From: Gyrodactylus bullatarudis
Lineage: Eukaryota; Platyhelminthes; Monogenea; Gyrodactylidea; Gyrodactylidae
NCBI GenBank assembly: GCA_012064415.1
Contig: SSNU01000049.1
Coordinates: 168,561-232,560 of the forward strand
Direction: 5' to 3'
Length of the DNA stretch: 64,000 nt
This document shows positions 10,801-21,900 of this stretch, piece by piece (within the stretch, counting starts at the first letter, position 1; the number at the start of each line of letters is the position of its first letter). The notes beneath the pieces were generated by a model, which worked only from the letters and a program-made list of their open reading frames with translations, had not been told where the DNA came from and did not search any database. The translations under genes and the position numbers were made by a program.

Positions 10801-13405
10801 AGATGAGTTAAAGTTCACTAACTTGAATACAGTATTAGTATTTCTACGATCTTGGCCAACCCGATAGATGTGAGGTTCTTTGCTAGTACAATCCTAAATA
10901 TTTTGGTTGATATGATGTTGGGACTCCCAAGAAATGAAAATGATCTAGAAATACTGAGAAAAAGTATCAGATTTCTGAAAAACTTCTTTTGCCAACGCTC
11001 CCACTTTCAAATCAATAAAATTTTTGAGTTTAAAGTATGAAAAAATGGGATTTTGACGTCAAATTGAAATTTGAAATGTGATCATATTTTTCTTAACCCT
11101 TTCGATACCAGAGGTCATATATGACCTCTATGTTCAAACTGACTTTTTCCAATGATTCTGAAACATGATTTTCATGATTATTTTTTGATAGTATATCACA
11201 AACTATCTTAGTTTGCTATCGTGCCAGGCATAAGAATGCCATAGATATTTGAACTTTTTCGGAAGGAAGTAGAATTACTTAATTCATGATTCTTCTCAAT
11301 CGAAATTATTAAACTTGTCAATGTTCAGAGACAATAAGATTAATTTACGCAGAAGCTAAATAGTTAATCCAAAACAAGGTACTTTTTTTATGCATGAAAT
11401 CAATGGACAGTTCCATCAAGAGTCTCGTGAAAATGGGGCAATTTTCAACCCTATTTTTTACCTTAAATCTTCAATATCTAGGTTATTTTGTAATAAGATT
11501 GAATGAAATTTAAAAGATATTCTTTTGACATTAACTGAGTCTTTGAAACAATTAACTTTCAAATAAATTCCTTCATTGGCAAAGTTACACTGAAACTTTC
11601 TTCGTCTACCTATGGTATCGAAAGGGCTAAAGATAACTTTTTATCCGAATTTCTTTTCTTCAAATGGTAAAAGTAGACAACATGTTTATGATTTTAAAAA
11701 AAACTGCACTCAAATCTGATCTCTTCTTCTAATCATTCACTTTTCAATTACAGATGAACAAAAGCCAAGCGATCTAACGACCACTATGATGGCGATTATT
11801 GTACTTGTTTCAGTATTCGCACTCTTGATTCTTTTAGTGCTATCCCTAATGATCACCTTCAAGGTTAAACACAAAAAGAAACTGAACAACAACATAAGAA
11901 TGAAGTAAGCCTTATTATTATTACTAAAGTTTTCAATTTATTAATTCAAAAACTTAATTTTAGAAACCTTTCCTTGAACCTCTCAAATTGCATGGCTGGA
12001 GACTATCCTAGTTTACTTAACAACTTTGAGAGTTCTTTGGCCAATACATCAGCCCACATTCAACCATCACCAACGTCAAGCAGTAAATTTGGAAATTCCT
12101 TACGAGCAGCATCAACAGTCAATACACTCACATCAAATACAACTGGTAAACATACTGGTAACGATCAACAGACGTACTACACAACTAGCCAAAATGGCAA
12201 TCCATACTGGACTAGTGAGCAAATCAAGCAAGCGTCCTATCAGAACATTCATCAACAAAAATATGGATCAGATAGTACAATGAGTCTCTTACCATTGGGA
12301 CCACCAAATCAACAGGGTTATGATGCTGAGGGTAAGAATTTGTGGAAGATACAGGATCATATATACTTGGAACAACAAGACCAACCACATCCCCATCAAA
12401 CTAATACACATATTAACGTGTATACACCGGGACATCAAGCCAAGTTGTAAGTAACACTTTAATTTACTATTCATTCAAATTCATTTTATGAATGAACGTA
12501 GTAAGGATTTATTTTCAAATTTAAGGTATGCCCCAACTGACCATTCAATCTATACTCAAAGTCCATCGATAAGCGGAGACAGTGGGAAGGAGAATAAACG
12601 AATAGCTGATCAAGCATTTTACTCCACCTCATTACAACGAATGCAAACGTTGAATGCACAAAATCTTCAAGTTTACTTTCCCCTTCCAACTACAAATCAA
12701 GAAATTCAAGACCTTGAGCCAGCATTCATTACTACAGTCCAACTAAGTAATGATGTTCCAGTGGAATTGATAACTGTAGATAATCACCAGGTTGATCCGA
12801 ATAATATTTACTTTAGATCGAATATTAATAATAATCAGAGTAAGTTGTAACTTATTCTCTTTCGGTTTTTGAACGATGCGGTTATTCTATTTTACTATTA
12901 TTCAATGAAAAGTAGTATGATAAAATTGTAATCTTAGATTCCAAGACTTAGACGTAAATATTATTTTACAAATTTCATTCAATTTTTGAATGGCTCTCAA
13001 TTCTATAAATGTAATTATCCGATATCTTATTTTCTTTTACTCATTAAAAAAAATTTGACGTAAAAATAGTTCATCTTATACAAATAGAGAATTTAAAATT
13101 TATCTTGAATTTCTTTAGTAGGTTTAATCTTTAAATTCTTTTTTTAAGAAACAGGCTCTGAGTGAGTTGAGATTTTATCACTTCCTTCGAAAATATGTAT
13201 TTACATTACATCTCTGTAATGCTTCTAAGTACTCGTTCTTCAAAATAGGAAATCATACTGTATTTTCACTAAGCTCTCATCTTATTTGACTTGAAAAAAC
13301 TTTCAAGGTCAACAACTGTCAACAAGAGATATGTAAATTTGACTTTTTTTCATTTCAGATGATGCCGAGAGATATGTGATCCCGAAAAGTTTCTGTCGAT
13401 TATAA
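1830..13405 (+). CDS. Ig/FN3 transmembrane adhesion receptor, nephrin/sns/sidestep type (3' part, 10 exons)
   Basis: Exons read as 1830-2174, 2914-3119, 7298-7526, 7687-7998, 8111-8425, 9772-10278, 11754-11904, 11964-12446, 12526-12839 and 13359-13405 (stop TAA). Phases agree at every junction and the sum is 968 codons plus stop, a strong check on the model. Domain order is Ig, Ig (split over two exons), Ig, FN3, an FN3-like membrane-proximal region, one TM helix, then a long Q/N/S/H-rich cytoplasmic tail. Phase 1-1 exons are usual for animal Ig genes. Several Ig domains followed by FN3 and one TM is the layout of nephrin/sns/hibris and of sidestep, cell-surface proteins in cell-cell recognition. 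The protein should sit in the plasma membrane with the tail inside. The signal peptide and earlier Ig domains lie upstream of the window. Family assignment is inference; the receptor class is firm. Confidence 0.87.
2175..2913 (+). other. Receptor intron, 739 nt
   Basis: A phase 1 intron with donor GTGAGT and acceptor TTCTAG. No repeat or ORF is recognised inside it. Confidence 0.75.
3120..7297 (+). other. Receptor intron, 4.2 kb, splitting an Ig domain
   Basis: A phase 0 intron with donor GTAAGT and acceptor TTGTAG. It contains a perfect 66-bp inverted repeat at 3688-3900 (listed separately) and a degraded patch near 4590-4760 that resembles the FB-B family. The rest is AT-rich, and the short open frames in it look accidental. 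Confidence 0.7.
3688..3900. repeat. Perfect 66-bp inverted repeat (hairpin) in a receptor intron
   Basis: The arms 3688-3753 and 3835-3900 match base for base as reverse complements. They start TTGAGTTAGGTTCTAAACTC and contain AACAAGCGTATATTTGAGTG. The spacer is about 80 bp and includes ACCGGGGTAGAGTC, unusually GC-rich for this window. A transcript of the receptor gene would fold this into a long perfect hairpin. It could be a young foldback/MITE or a hairpin RNA source. No target duplication was found. Confidence 0.85.
8111..10278 (+). other. FN3 exon and FN3-like membrane-proximal exon of the receptor
   Basis: Exon 8111-8425 encodes a clear fibronectin type III domain. It has a proline-rich start (DRPSRIENLEV), core tryptophan in VDLSWKKNHNGGSQQTF, and the closing YTLRMASVNDLGKAPFS. 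The GG-x-QQ-F loop resembles nephrin and sidestep FN3 domains. Exon 9772-10278 is longer (about 169 residues). It has an FN3-like strand (CILIEYSTNDGYNW) and a late segment QFYRLRNCLI, separated by a polar insert rich in S, Q and D. It may be a second FN3 interrupted by a flexible loop, or an unstructured stalk. Confidence 0.75.
8426..9771 (+). other. Receptor intron, 1.35 kb
   Basis: A phase 1 intron between the two FN3-type exons. It ends with a good acceptor (ATCTCTTTGCAG). A faint FB-A-like end (TCATCTTCATGTCAAG) lies near 9678-9695. Nothing else is recognised. Confidence 0.65.
10279..11753 (+). other. Receptor intron, 1.5 kb, with nested repeats
   Basis: A phase 1 intron with donor GTGAGA and acceptor CAATTACAG. 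An FB-A fragment occupies about 10985-11097 and resumes at 11627-11700. A piggyBac-type MITE (11098-11626) splits it. The first 700 nt show nothing recognisable. Confidence 0.7.
11098..11626. mobile_element. piggyBac-type MITE (copy 1)
   Basis: The ends are exact inverted repeats: CCCTTTCGATACCA at 11098 and TGGTATCGAAAGGG ending at 11626. The left flank is TTAA (11094-11097), and the right flank is CTAA, one change from TTAA. piggyBac elements use TTAA targets and CCC-starting ends. The element interrupts an FB-A repeat; the FB-A sequence continues on both sides, so this insertion is the younger event. It encodes no protein. A related copy lies at 28592-29378. Confidence 0.75.
11754..13405 (+). 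other. Transmembrane exon and cytoplasmic-tail exons of the receptor
   Basis: The 151-nt exon 11754-11904 encodes a single TM helix (MMAIIVLVSVFALLILLVLS and a few more hydrophobic residues) followed by a basic stop-transfer run (FKVKHKKKLN). It is flanked by CAG and GTAAGC. The tail follows in exons 11964-12446, 12526-12839 and 13359-13405 across introns of 59, 79 and 519 nt. The tail has many tyrosines (for example YYTTSQNGNPYW, YAPTDHSIYTQ, ERYVIPK) that could be signalling or endocytic sites, but no recognised domain. The protein ends SFCRL, not a class I PDZ ligand. Confidence 0.85.
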
Positions 13406-13598
13406 TTCAAATGACTTAAAATTATATTATTTTATTGTAATAAGGATTTTAAATAACAAACTTATTACTGTTATTCTTATTATACACCATCGTAATATGC
13501 ATTTATATTTGATTTTACTAAAAATAACTACATTTCAAGGATTTATCAACACAGACAAGAAAATGTGTTTATTTGCCAACTTTTATTGTACATAAATG

Positions 13599-13604
13599 AA
13601 TAAA
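13599..13604 (+). terminator. Poly(A) signal of the receptor gene
   Basis: AATAAA lies 194 bp after the receptor stop codon, the first good signal downstream, and is followed by T-rich DNA. Confidence 0.6.
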
Positions 13605-13806
13605 AGATGAGACTTTTTCTTGTTTTATTTTCTCATTGTATTATTTGAGACATCCTTTTTGAGAGGCATAATAATGAATGTGAATAATAAGCGTGGATTT
13701 ATTTAGAATTCGGAGTCCTAATTTCGGACAATGAAATTTTAATTACATGTATCATCTGGTTACTTAGAAGTAGCTATGTAAAACATTGTGTTTATTGTAT
13801 GACTTG

Positions 13807-13822
13807 TTTGTTTTTCTAACAG
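13807..13822 (+). promoter_or_regulatory. Acceptor-like site upstream of the POFUT2 start
   Basis: A pyrimidine-rich run ending CTAACAG lies 73 nt before the chosen ATG. It could be the acceptor of a 5' UTR intron or a spliced-leader acceptor. The sequence alone cannot say which. Confidence 0.3.
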
Positions 13823-13895
13823 GATTTTATCAAAATTGTTTCAAGAATTGTTTATAGAATTTAACTTAAATTATTTAAGTGTGGCAGTTTTTCAA

Positions 13896-15055
13896 ATGAA
13901 ACTCTTTTCGGTCTATATTTTTTTAAATCTAACTTTTGTCCTGTTATTTGCGAAAAATCTTCTCTTTGATGTTAACCCAAGGGAAGGTTTTAATTTACGC
14001 CGTGATGTCTACATCAGAATGGTAAATCTAGTACGGCCCTTAGGTTGGTCCATCATTTTGCCGCCGCTAAACAACACACCGCATTGGGTTGATCCAGAAC
14101 AAGTTCAATGGATGGACATCTTCGATAGTCACAATCTGAATTCAGTCATTTCTGTTCGGGACTACAGTCCAGAGAATCGACAAGAAATTCAAAATTCTCT
14201 TCTTACAATAGAGATTGTCAACAATAGAGACTTTTCAAATACATCTTTTGATAGGAAGCACCTGAATGTTACTGGACCGATTTTAAATTCTTACCAACTC
14301 AAAATAAATCTCTACGAGAGAATTCAAGGTCCCCATGAGATAATCTATTGGACTGAGTACCTTATGGGTCTTCAAGACTTGCCTGAAAATGTTCTCCTAC
14401 TAGGAGCTGAGAACTTGATTCACGGGGAGTTTTCTCAATGGAGTCGTGAATATTGGATAGTGCGCAAAAGTATGCGATTCAATAAGGATATCTATGTAAA
14501 AGCTGCTTCTTTCATAAAGGAAAACTTTCAAAATGTCCCTTTTATTGCAATTCACCTGAGGAGGGGAGACTTTTTGCATTTTTCCAAATCTCCCAGCCTT
14601 GATTCGTTAAAAGTCCAAATAGAGATAATCAAAAAATTGACACAATCAGAAAATAAAAAAATATTCATTGCCACTGATGATAAAAAAGCAGTGAAGAATT
14701 ACTTTGGAGATGAAGTGAAAACTTACGAAACAGAGACAGTTAATGAACCAGACGCTATAAAGGCAGCCATTGAACAATTAGTATGTGTTTACTCAGAGTA
14801 AGTGTTCTCTTTAATGAATAAATTTTCAGCATCTTCATTGGGACTGATTTATCGACGTTTAGTTTTCGTATTCAGGAGGAACGACAAATTTTACAAATTC
14901 CCAAGCATAAAACAGATAACATGTTGTGTAATGATAGAGATCATCCCAATCTACACAGCTTTTATGACCAGGAAGAGGAGAGAAAGTGTCAAAAATCTAA
15001 TGTTTTCGATATTCCTTCTGGTTTAATAAAAAATAATGATCATGAGGATTTGTGA
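13896..15055 (+). CDS. POFUT2: GDP-fucose protein O-fucosyltransferase 2-like (POFUT2)
   Basis: Two exons, 13896-14797 and 14830-15055, give 375 residues. The intron is only 32 nt (GTAAGT to TTTCAG); removing it restores IFIGTDLSTFSFRIQEER, the conserved C-terminal block of this family. The ATG at 13896 is chosen because a hydrophobic signal sequence (MKLFSVYIFLNLTFVLLFA) follows at once. The N-terminal motif DVNPREGFNLRRD keeps the glutamate that is the catalytic base in human POFUT2, and HLRRGDF is the GDP-fucose binding motif. Known role: adds O-fucose to thrombospondin type 1 repeats in the ER. At 375 residues it is somewhat shorter than the human enzyme (about 429), mainly in the middle. 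It follows the receptor gene by 490 bp on the same strand and converges on LSM6. Confidence 0.93.
14798..14829 (+). other. 32-nt intron in POFUT2
   Basis: The segment starts GTAAGT and ends TTTCAG. Reading through it gives an immediate TAA, whereas removal keeps the frame and joins two conserved POFUT2 blocks (the segment ending VCVYSD and the block IFIGTDLSTF). It is far shorter than the other introns in this window (59 nt and up). Confidence 0.9.
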
Positions 15056-15097
15056 TAATTTTTGTATTTTTGAAATAGATTATTGATTTTGTACAAA

Positions 15098-15103
15098 AAT
15101 AAA
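15098..15103 (+). terminator. Poly(A) signal of POFUT2
   Basis: AATAAA lies 43 bp after the POFUT2 stop and 15 bp before the stop of the convergent LSM6 gene, so the 3' ends of the two transcripts probably touch or overlap. Confidence 0.65.
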
Positions 15104-15117
15104 ATGAAGCATTGTTT

Positions 15118-15360
15118 TTATTTCATCCCACTCTTATTTGTACTAATGTAGAATACATTATTACCTCGAATTAGAACTTGTCCACATTTGTTTTTCAACT
15201 GACCATCGACATACTCCTCAGTCTGTTCAAGTACAACATTCATATATCCATCAAGGGAGACAAGCACTCCTCTATAATCTTCCCCAGAGTTTAACTTGAC
15301 CACTACGGGTCTAGCAAGAATCTGCTTAAGAAAATCTCTCGGTGCCTGTTTTTGTGCCAT
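15118..15360 (-). CDS. LSM6: U6 snRNA-associated Sm-like protein LSm6
   Basis: A single exon of 80 residues, the normal LSm6 length. It is a member of the LSm2-8 ring that binds the U6 snRNA 3' end in the nucleus and the LSm1-7 ring for mRNA decay in the cytoplasm. The Sm1 motif reads RPVVVKLNSGEDYRGVLVSL and continues DGYMNVVLEQTEEY; the Sm2 motif is VLIRGNNVFYIS. The ATG at 15360 (MAQKQAPRDFLKQ) is chosen because LSm6 proteins begin just before the DFLKQ helix; an in-frame extension upstream is Lys/Leu-rich and unlike the family. On this strand AATAAA overlaps the stop codon, implying a very short 3' UTR. Several normally conserved positions differ (VSLDGYMNVV, CGQVLIRG), suggesting a fast-evolving lineage. 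Confidence 0.95.
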   Translation of the reverse strand: MAQKQAPRDFLKQILARPVVVKLNSGEDYRGVLVSLDGYMNVVLEQTEEYVDGQLKNKCGQVLIRGNNVFYISTNKSGMK

Positions 15361-15983
15361 TACAAATTTGAGAGAAATTATAACAAATCTTTCATTAATT
15401 ATTTTCCCTTTTTGTTTTAATATTGTTAAAGTAAGATTTTTCAAATTCAGTTTAAATTTCAAATCATTAAAATTACAAATTGTAATTCTGCATAAATTCA
15501 GCTATAGCAAGATCTCATTTATCTCTCTTGAATCGTTTGTTTTTTTATAAAGAATCATATATTGATGTTCTTTCTTTGATTTACTCTGCATTTATTATTG
15601 TATTAATAACTTGCAGTTATTTGATTATACATACATTTTTACATAATTTATAACTGTATCCTATTTTACTCTAGTAGTATTTAACCTTAATTATGCAAAT
15701 CTACATTCAATCAAGACCAGCTACATTGACAAATTCGTCTTGAAAAAGTCTTGGTTCACAGATTGGTTACACAGAATTGTTACAACGCACAATAACCAAT
15801 GAAAAAAAGGATAATCATAATTTAGGAGTTAAATAATTGACTATCCATAATATTATTGGCTATCATGTTTATCTTCGTCTGCTTAGCAAACTAGAAGATT
15901 TACTTTGGTAATTCACTACTGTTACAGTTGTAACGTACAAATGCTTACTTATTCCTTAATCAGAAGAAAAATAATTTATTAAG
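15361..15983. promoter_or_regulatory. Intergenic region between divergent LSM6 and GPCR genes
   Basis: These 623 bp separate the two start codons and must hold promoters for both genes. The DNA is very AT-rich. No TATA box or other element could be assigned with confidence. An acceptor-like TTCCTTAATCAG ends at 15963, 20 nt before the GPCR ATG, so a 5' UTR intron or trans-splicing is possible. Confidence 0.5.
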
Positions 15984-18900
15984 ATGGATTCCGTATTTGG
16001 TTGTAATGTTTCCTCAATAGAAACTAGAGAAGCTCCTTTTAGCCTGGCAGTCTACACTCTTGGGACACCCATCATTTTTATAGTTGGAATATTTGGAAAT
16101 ACAATGTATCTGATGATTTTTCTACAAAAGAGAATGCGAAAACACACCTCATCATACTTCTTCTCATGGCTATGTTTTGTGGATCTTTTAGTTTTGGTCT
16201 TTTACGTTATACCAGAATGGTATACCCGTGGAGTTGTGGAATTTTTCAAGATAAAAATATCCCTCCTAGAGAATAGCAACGTCTTCTTCTTCATATTCCT
16301 CTTCAACTCTTATGGATTTCGCCTGTTGAGTATTTGGATGCTGACAATTTCTTCATTCGATAGATATGTTTGTGAGTATTTCACTTTTCATTCATAAAAA
16401 ATAAGCAACAAATTTCAATGAATTATAAAATGAAATTTACTATCACACAATTCTATTATAAAAGAAGTCAGAGAATAAATTTCAACTTACACTGATCTAT
16501 TTGAGCTAGAACCTGAAAATTTAGGATTATTTTCAATTGCACAGAAAAGAGAATCCTTACTATTAATTTAATGAATTTGAAAAACATTCAATCAAATGTA
16601 ATATATTATCATCAGATTAGAAACAGGGATCATGATTAGTAGAGTAAGAAAATTTTTTTATTAGATATAAATAAATGTACATTTTCATATACGTCCGGAT
16701 AACTGGGAATATTCTCAATTAAAATTTAACAAAAGAATTATTATGTATTAAAAAGGTCTCGTCAGTCTCAAATCCTGGTTCAATATTTCATGAAAATTGT
16801 TTCAATGAATTATTTTTGAATGAATATTGTAAAAAATTCTCTTTATTTTTTATTTCTCCGAACACTTTTTCTATTTGATGCTTCCAATAGAGTCTTTATG
16901 CTCCGTAATCGCCTTTTTCGAAAACTAAAGTAGCTTCAAATCGTTAATTTTTTCAAAATTGATCGAATATATTTTCAGGGTGTAATACACCCGGTGTATT
17001 CAGAATATATTTTATATTAATTTGAAACCATAATGAAACCATAAACTCGAAAAGTTAAAAAATCATGTCTTACCCAAATGATGTAGTAATATTTGAAATA
17101 ATAAAGAATCTAGACTTGCCTTGTCCGATTTTAGCTTTGAGAAGATAATTTCCGTTTAGGATATAGTTTACAAGGAACTCATACTGTATCACCTGCTAAA
17201 CGTTAAAAAACTATAAACTAATTTTAATACAGTAACAGTTTTTTGAATACCAATTTCGTTTTTTATCTTTATCCTATTTTAAATTAATATTTTTAATTAA
17301 TATTAATTATAATTAATTGATAAAAAAGAGAGCTGTATTGCCTGGTAACTCCTCAAGCTATTTTTGAAAAAATTCATGTCGAAATTTTCACGTCTTTTGT
17401 TCTGTTGCATATGAGAAAGCCTCAAGAATTGTATTAATGTTTTCAAAATTAAAAATCTTTTTCCAGTGTGTATTGTTGGTCTCTGTGACTAAACTCTACA
17501 GCAAATAAATAGTAATAATAATTTCATGGTATCTCTGTTGGATTAATCTATGATACATATTGGATGGATAATATTAGCTCGTTTCGGTCCATGTATAGGA
17601 CTGTCAAAGGTAGACGTAAAACGAAAAGAATGTTCTTTATGAACTGTCTGGGAGAGAGGAAAGCTGTCTTTCTCAACCATTGAATCAAGATCATGTGGCC
17701 TGATTTAACTAATAAAAAAGAAGAATTATTACAAGATCGAGATACTGGACAAAAAACAATTACTCTATATTATTAAAATAAATTAATTGAGCCTAAAGAC
17801 GCCTAAGTTACTCAACCGATCCCAATGAAATTTTAACCAGTGATAGATAACCCCACGGACCATGTTCGTAGCCAAAAAGATTTTTAAATTTGGCCGTTAT
17901 CAATCAGATGGCTTCCTTTTTGTCGTTCTTGTTTCCATTAATTTATTACAAGACCGGCCAATTCAAAATTCTCAAAATGTCTTCTGATGGGCTGCATGAT
18001 CTGAAAGAATATCATCATCATTTTCGAGATTTTGATTAAAAAATTGTACATATCAACCAAATTGATTCGTATAGGAGAATAATTTCAGTACAATGCTCTT
18101 GGTTCATTCTACTCAGCATGTACCTAGCATGTAAGGTAGCTTTCATATACTTTTTATGCAATAAAAATGAAATGTTTCTCTACTCAACAAAATGATGAAT
18201 GATGTAGGGAGAGGGTGTGTGTGTGTCTGATTGATGAATAACATTGAATGAGTTTACATACAGAATTTATCACTCCGAATTGAAAGAGTTGGAAAAATTC
18301 GGAAATAAAAATTTTATGAAAAATCATAAAACGCGCTCATACAAAATTGATTCAACTATTATACACATTCTTTTAATATATCAGAAAGTAGATAAACTTG
18401 GCAGATAAATGTATCGTATATGAAAAGAAGAGTAAGTTTACAGATTTTAGTCTATGAGGAATTATTAGTGTGAGTATATGAAGGATGTTCTCCCGCTGCT
18501 AATCAATACAATTTGTTTATTTTCATAGGTAAGAAATTAGGAGTAGTGTTTTTCTTATTAAAGAAATTACATTTTTTTCTCTCTTATTTACAGTCTAGAT
18601 CATTTAAATCTTTTAAATTATTATCCCCGGGGCCTTTAAATATCGATGAAATAATTGGAAATTGATAACACCCTACAAAATAAAAAGCACTACTCATAAT
18701 AATTGATACAGTTCTATCTGAGTATCTATTTGAGGCTACCTTATGAAAAATTAAGTGTTTGAAAAGTCTTTGCTTACTTACGCCATTTTCTTGGGTTTTC
18801 AAGCATAAAAAATTAAGAAATATGCCAGTTATAAAAACTGACATCATTTTCTCACTCGTTCAAATATAAAGTCTTGAAGAAAATAGGAAAAATCTCTTGT

Positions 18901-21900
18901 AGAAAGAAATCTTTCTCAAAGCCATTAATTTTATCTTTTTCCTTGATCTATCTATGTTTGGTTAAATTCTATCCAAGTTTTTTAGATCATTGATACAGAT
19001 TTTATTGATGGTCCAAGAAATAGACAGTGTTTCCTGGGGCTTAAAAGGTTATAAATATCATTATTGCCAATATCAACAGCTTCATGAATTAACTTCTTTC
19101 TAAAGTTATTTTGGACACTAAGAATTTTAAGCTCTTCAAAATAGAGTTTATTTCCTCTGATACTTTGTCATCATGGGTCAAACTCTTGTATTATTCTATT
19201 CAGAAATACATGATTGGACAAAATCGATAGGAATGTGATCATGAAAAAAATTAATGTAAATAATACTATAGTTTGTGTCTGATGAGTTTTTCGTACCACT
19301 GAAGAAGGCGTGTGAAGATAATCAAGGTCGAAACGTTTGAATGACCAATGGTTCAGAATACTTGACGGTTGTTGATCCCAAAGAATGATCGATTCTAATT
19401 TTTCTGATAACCTGTTGAAATATTGATAGGATTTTATGGAACTCTTAACAGTATTCAATAACTAATCATTTGGGAATCTTTCGTGAGGGCTCTCTATCCA
19501 TGCTCTGTATTATCATTCATCTCCTCTGATATGTACATATAATTGGATTGATTTGGTATCAACGTAATCAATAGCTGAATTTAGCTCTTGACGGAGGCAG
19601 TAAACCTTGAATCGAATTCTTTTTTATATCCACTTGTAAACTTATCCAAGTGTTGAATGAAACAAGTATTTTATCTATGATGAACAGATTTTGCTTCCTT
19701 TGTATATAGATAACTACTATTACTTAGATGTACGCACCTGTGGCATTGTCAGCAAATGCTTCTAATATAGATCCTTAACGATGCTCAGACTGATTTTGGA
19801 ATAGACTAGTAATCTCATGTGTTTAATACAACTTTGCAACCAGGCTAAAATATACGCATTATTTACTCAGCTGTTCTTTGCATCTATGCACTGTTTGTAT
19901 GCGATAAAGTCTATTTTTTCCTTCGATAAGCTCATAGAAACTCATACCCAAATGGGGATCATTGTCTATGCAGTTGTAGTTTATATGAAAAGAACTGTCA
20001 ATTCAGTTAATATAAAAGGGTGTATAAAGATTTGGGCGCTGCATTATTCATATTGTGAAATTTTTCTTTTCATCACCATGATTTCAAAATAAAGGCAATA
20101 GCGCTTTTTAACAAATTTCAATTATAACGGAAGTTAACTTTCCATCTCCAGGCAATAGAGAAACCTTTTTCTTTTCTACGGACATCAATTTCGGACTGGC
20201 CAGTAGCATTGTTCAGTTTCTTATTCCATTAGTGTTTTAATACTACTTATTACTATGAAATTTTCTGTCAACATTATGCCAGAATATCTTATTATAAAAC
20301 CAAATTTAGATCTTCATTTACAGAGTCGGAATTACACCATTTGTTTCTATTCCTTTAGGCTTTGATAAATTGGTTTCTAATAATACTATCAATGGGAATA
20401 TTGGTAAAATCGAAATCAGGCATAATTGGTTGCATATAGACGGAAAGACTTTGATAAATTTCGGATTCAGTAAAAATAATCTAAAATAAGTTTTTTTATA
20501 AAATTTATTTGAGCTGTTTGGTCATCCAAACGTTTCCACCTTGATTATCTTCACACGACTTCTTCATTTGTATGAAAAGTTTATCAAACACAAACCATAG
20601 TATTATTTACATAAATTTTTTCATGATCTCATCCCGATCAGTTTTGTCCAATCAGATTAGAGAATAGAATAATACAAGAGTTTGACCTATGATAATAAAG
20701 TATTGAAAAGAATAGAGATATAATTTTTTATCAGATTTAATTTAACCTCCTTCTTTTGCCAAAAAACTGAAGAGAGTTCAGAGTACAAGCGTCTCATCCC
20801 ATTATAATTAATGAAAAGATTAAGTAAAAACGGTAGTTCATCTAGGGGGATACTTTTCATTCATATTATCGGATAGGCAAGGGCATATTCGAGTTAATAT
20901 TCTCAAGAGAATATTTAATCCCCCTGAAATAATCTTTGTATCTCCATGTTGTGGGAACAAAACAACATCATCGATTTAATCACTCATACCTTATTTTCCG
21001 ATTAATTTTACTCGCCTAAAACCTCAGTAAGGCTGTCAGAGTCTGAAATAGGTGAAAATGTCTGGATTCTATGAAAATTTATTCAAATTGAAACATAAAT
21101 TACTCCTCACTCCCTATCCCCTGAATACAACCCTTTTTTCGAATTCAAAAACTCATGCATAATTTCCATTTTGGAAGAAAATTACAATGACTGTTTCAAA
21201 ATTCCCAGAAGCATTACACTCTTCTTACAACTTTGATAGCCATATTCGATTTTATTGATTAATCAAAAAAAATTTCATCTCAAAATGGTGAGTTTTTTAT
21301 TTCGAAAAATGGCCATACTTTGATCAAAAAGCCAGTATCTTCAAAATAGGAATAATTTTACTGAGTTTATTATGAATATTAATACTTGACAGGACTAGTG
21401 TTCTTTGATATTTTCCTACTGAAATTGCAAAAGGATCTTTCTTTGTTTTCTTACATAAATCATCATCAAAAGACAGAATTTAAAATATTTATTTCTCCCT
21501 TTTTCTGTCAAGTCAAAAATAGGATAATTTAATTTAACATCATGTATTGCCTGGGACCTATTTTTGTGTTCTCAATTAGGTTATGACTAGAGCCTCAAAA
21601 AGAATAAAAAAATCTCTACTCGATAGATATTTTTTCGAGTAGTTATTATTCACTCATTCACTTTTCAATATTTCACACACCATAATTATCCTCAATTAAC
21701 TTCTGTAAAGCAGAGATTACAGGTAAGGGTCTAGAGGGTCTAATTAGTATGTTCAACTATGTTTTCGTTCACGATAAAAATCGATTAAAGTTGTCAAACT
21801 TCAAATGAGCATAACTTTGTTATTTGATAAGATAACGAGCTAATTTTTTTGCATAAGAAACCCAAGATTTAGAATTTTCAGAATAAATCATGGAAGTCTT

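Noticed and set aside
14802..15026. Separate short gene downstream of POFUT2
   Set aside because: The correct frame of this region is the second POFUT2 exon, which restores the conserved C-terminal block after a 32-nt intron.
15361..15462. N-terminal extension of LSM6
   Set aside because: LSm6 is an 80-residue protein beginning near DFLKQ. The extension is Lys/Leu-rich low-complexity and is taken as 5' UTR.
19171..19458. Minus-strand frame with a hydrophobic segment
   Set aside because: It is antisense to a Penelope terminal repeat that recurs at other loci; no independent evidence of coding.
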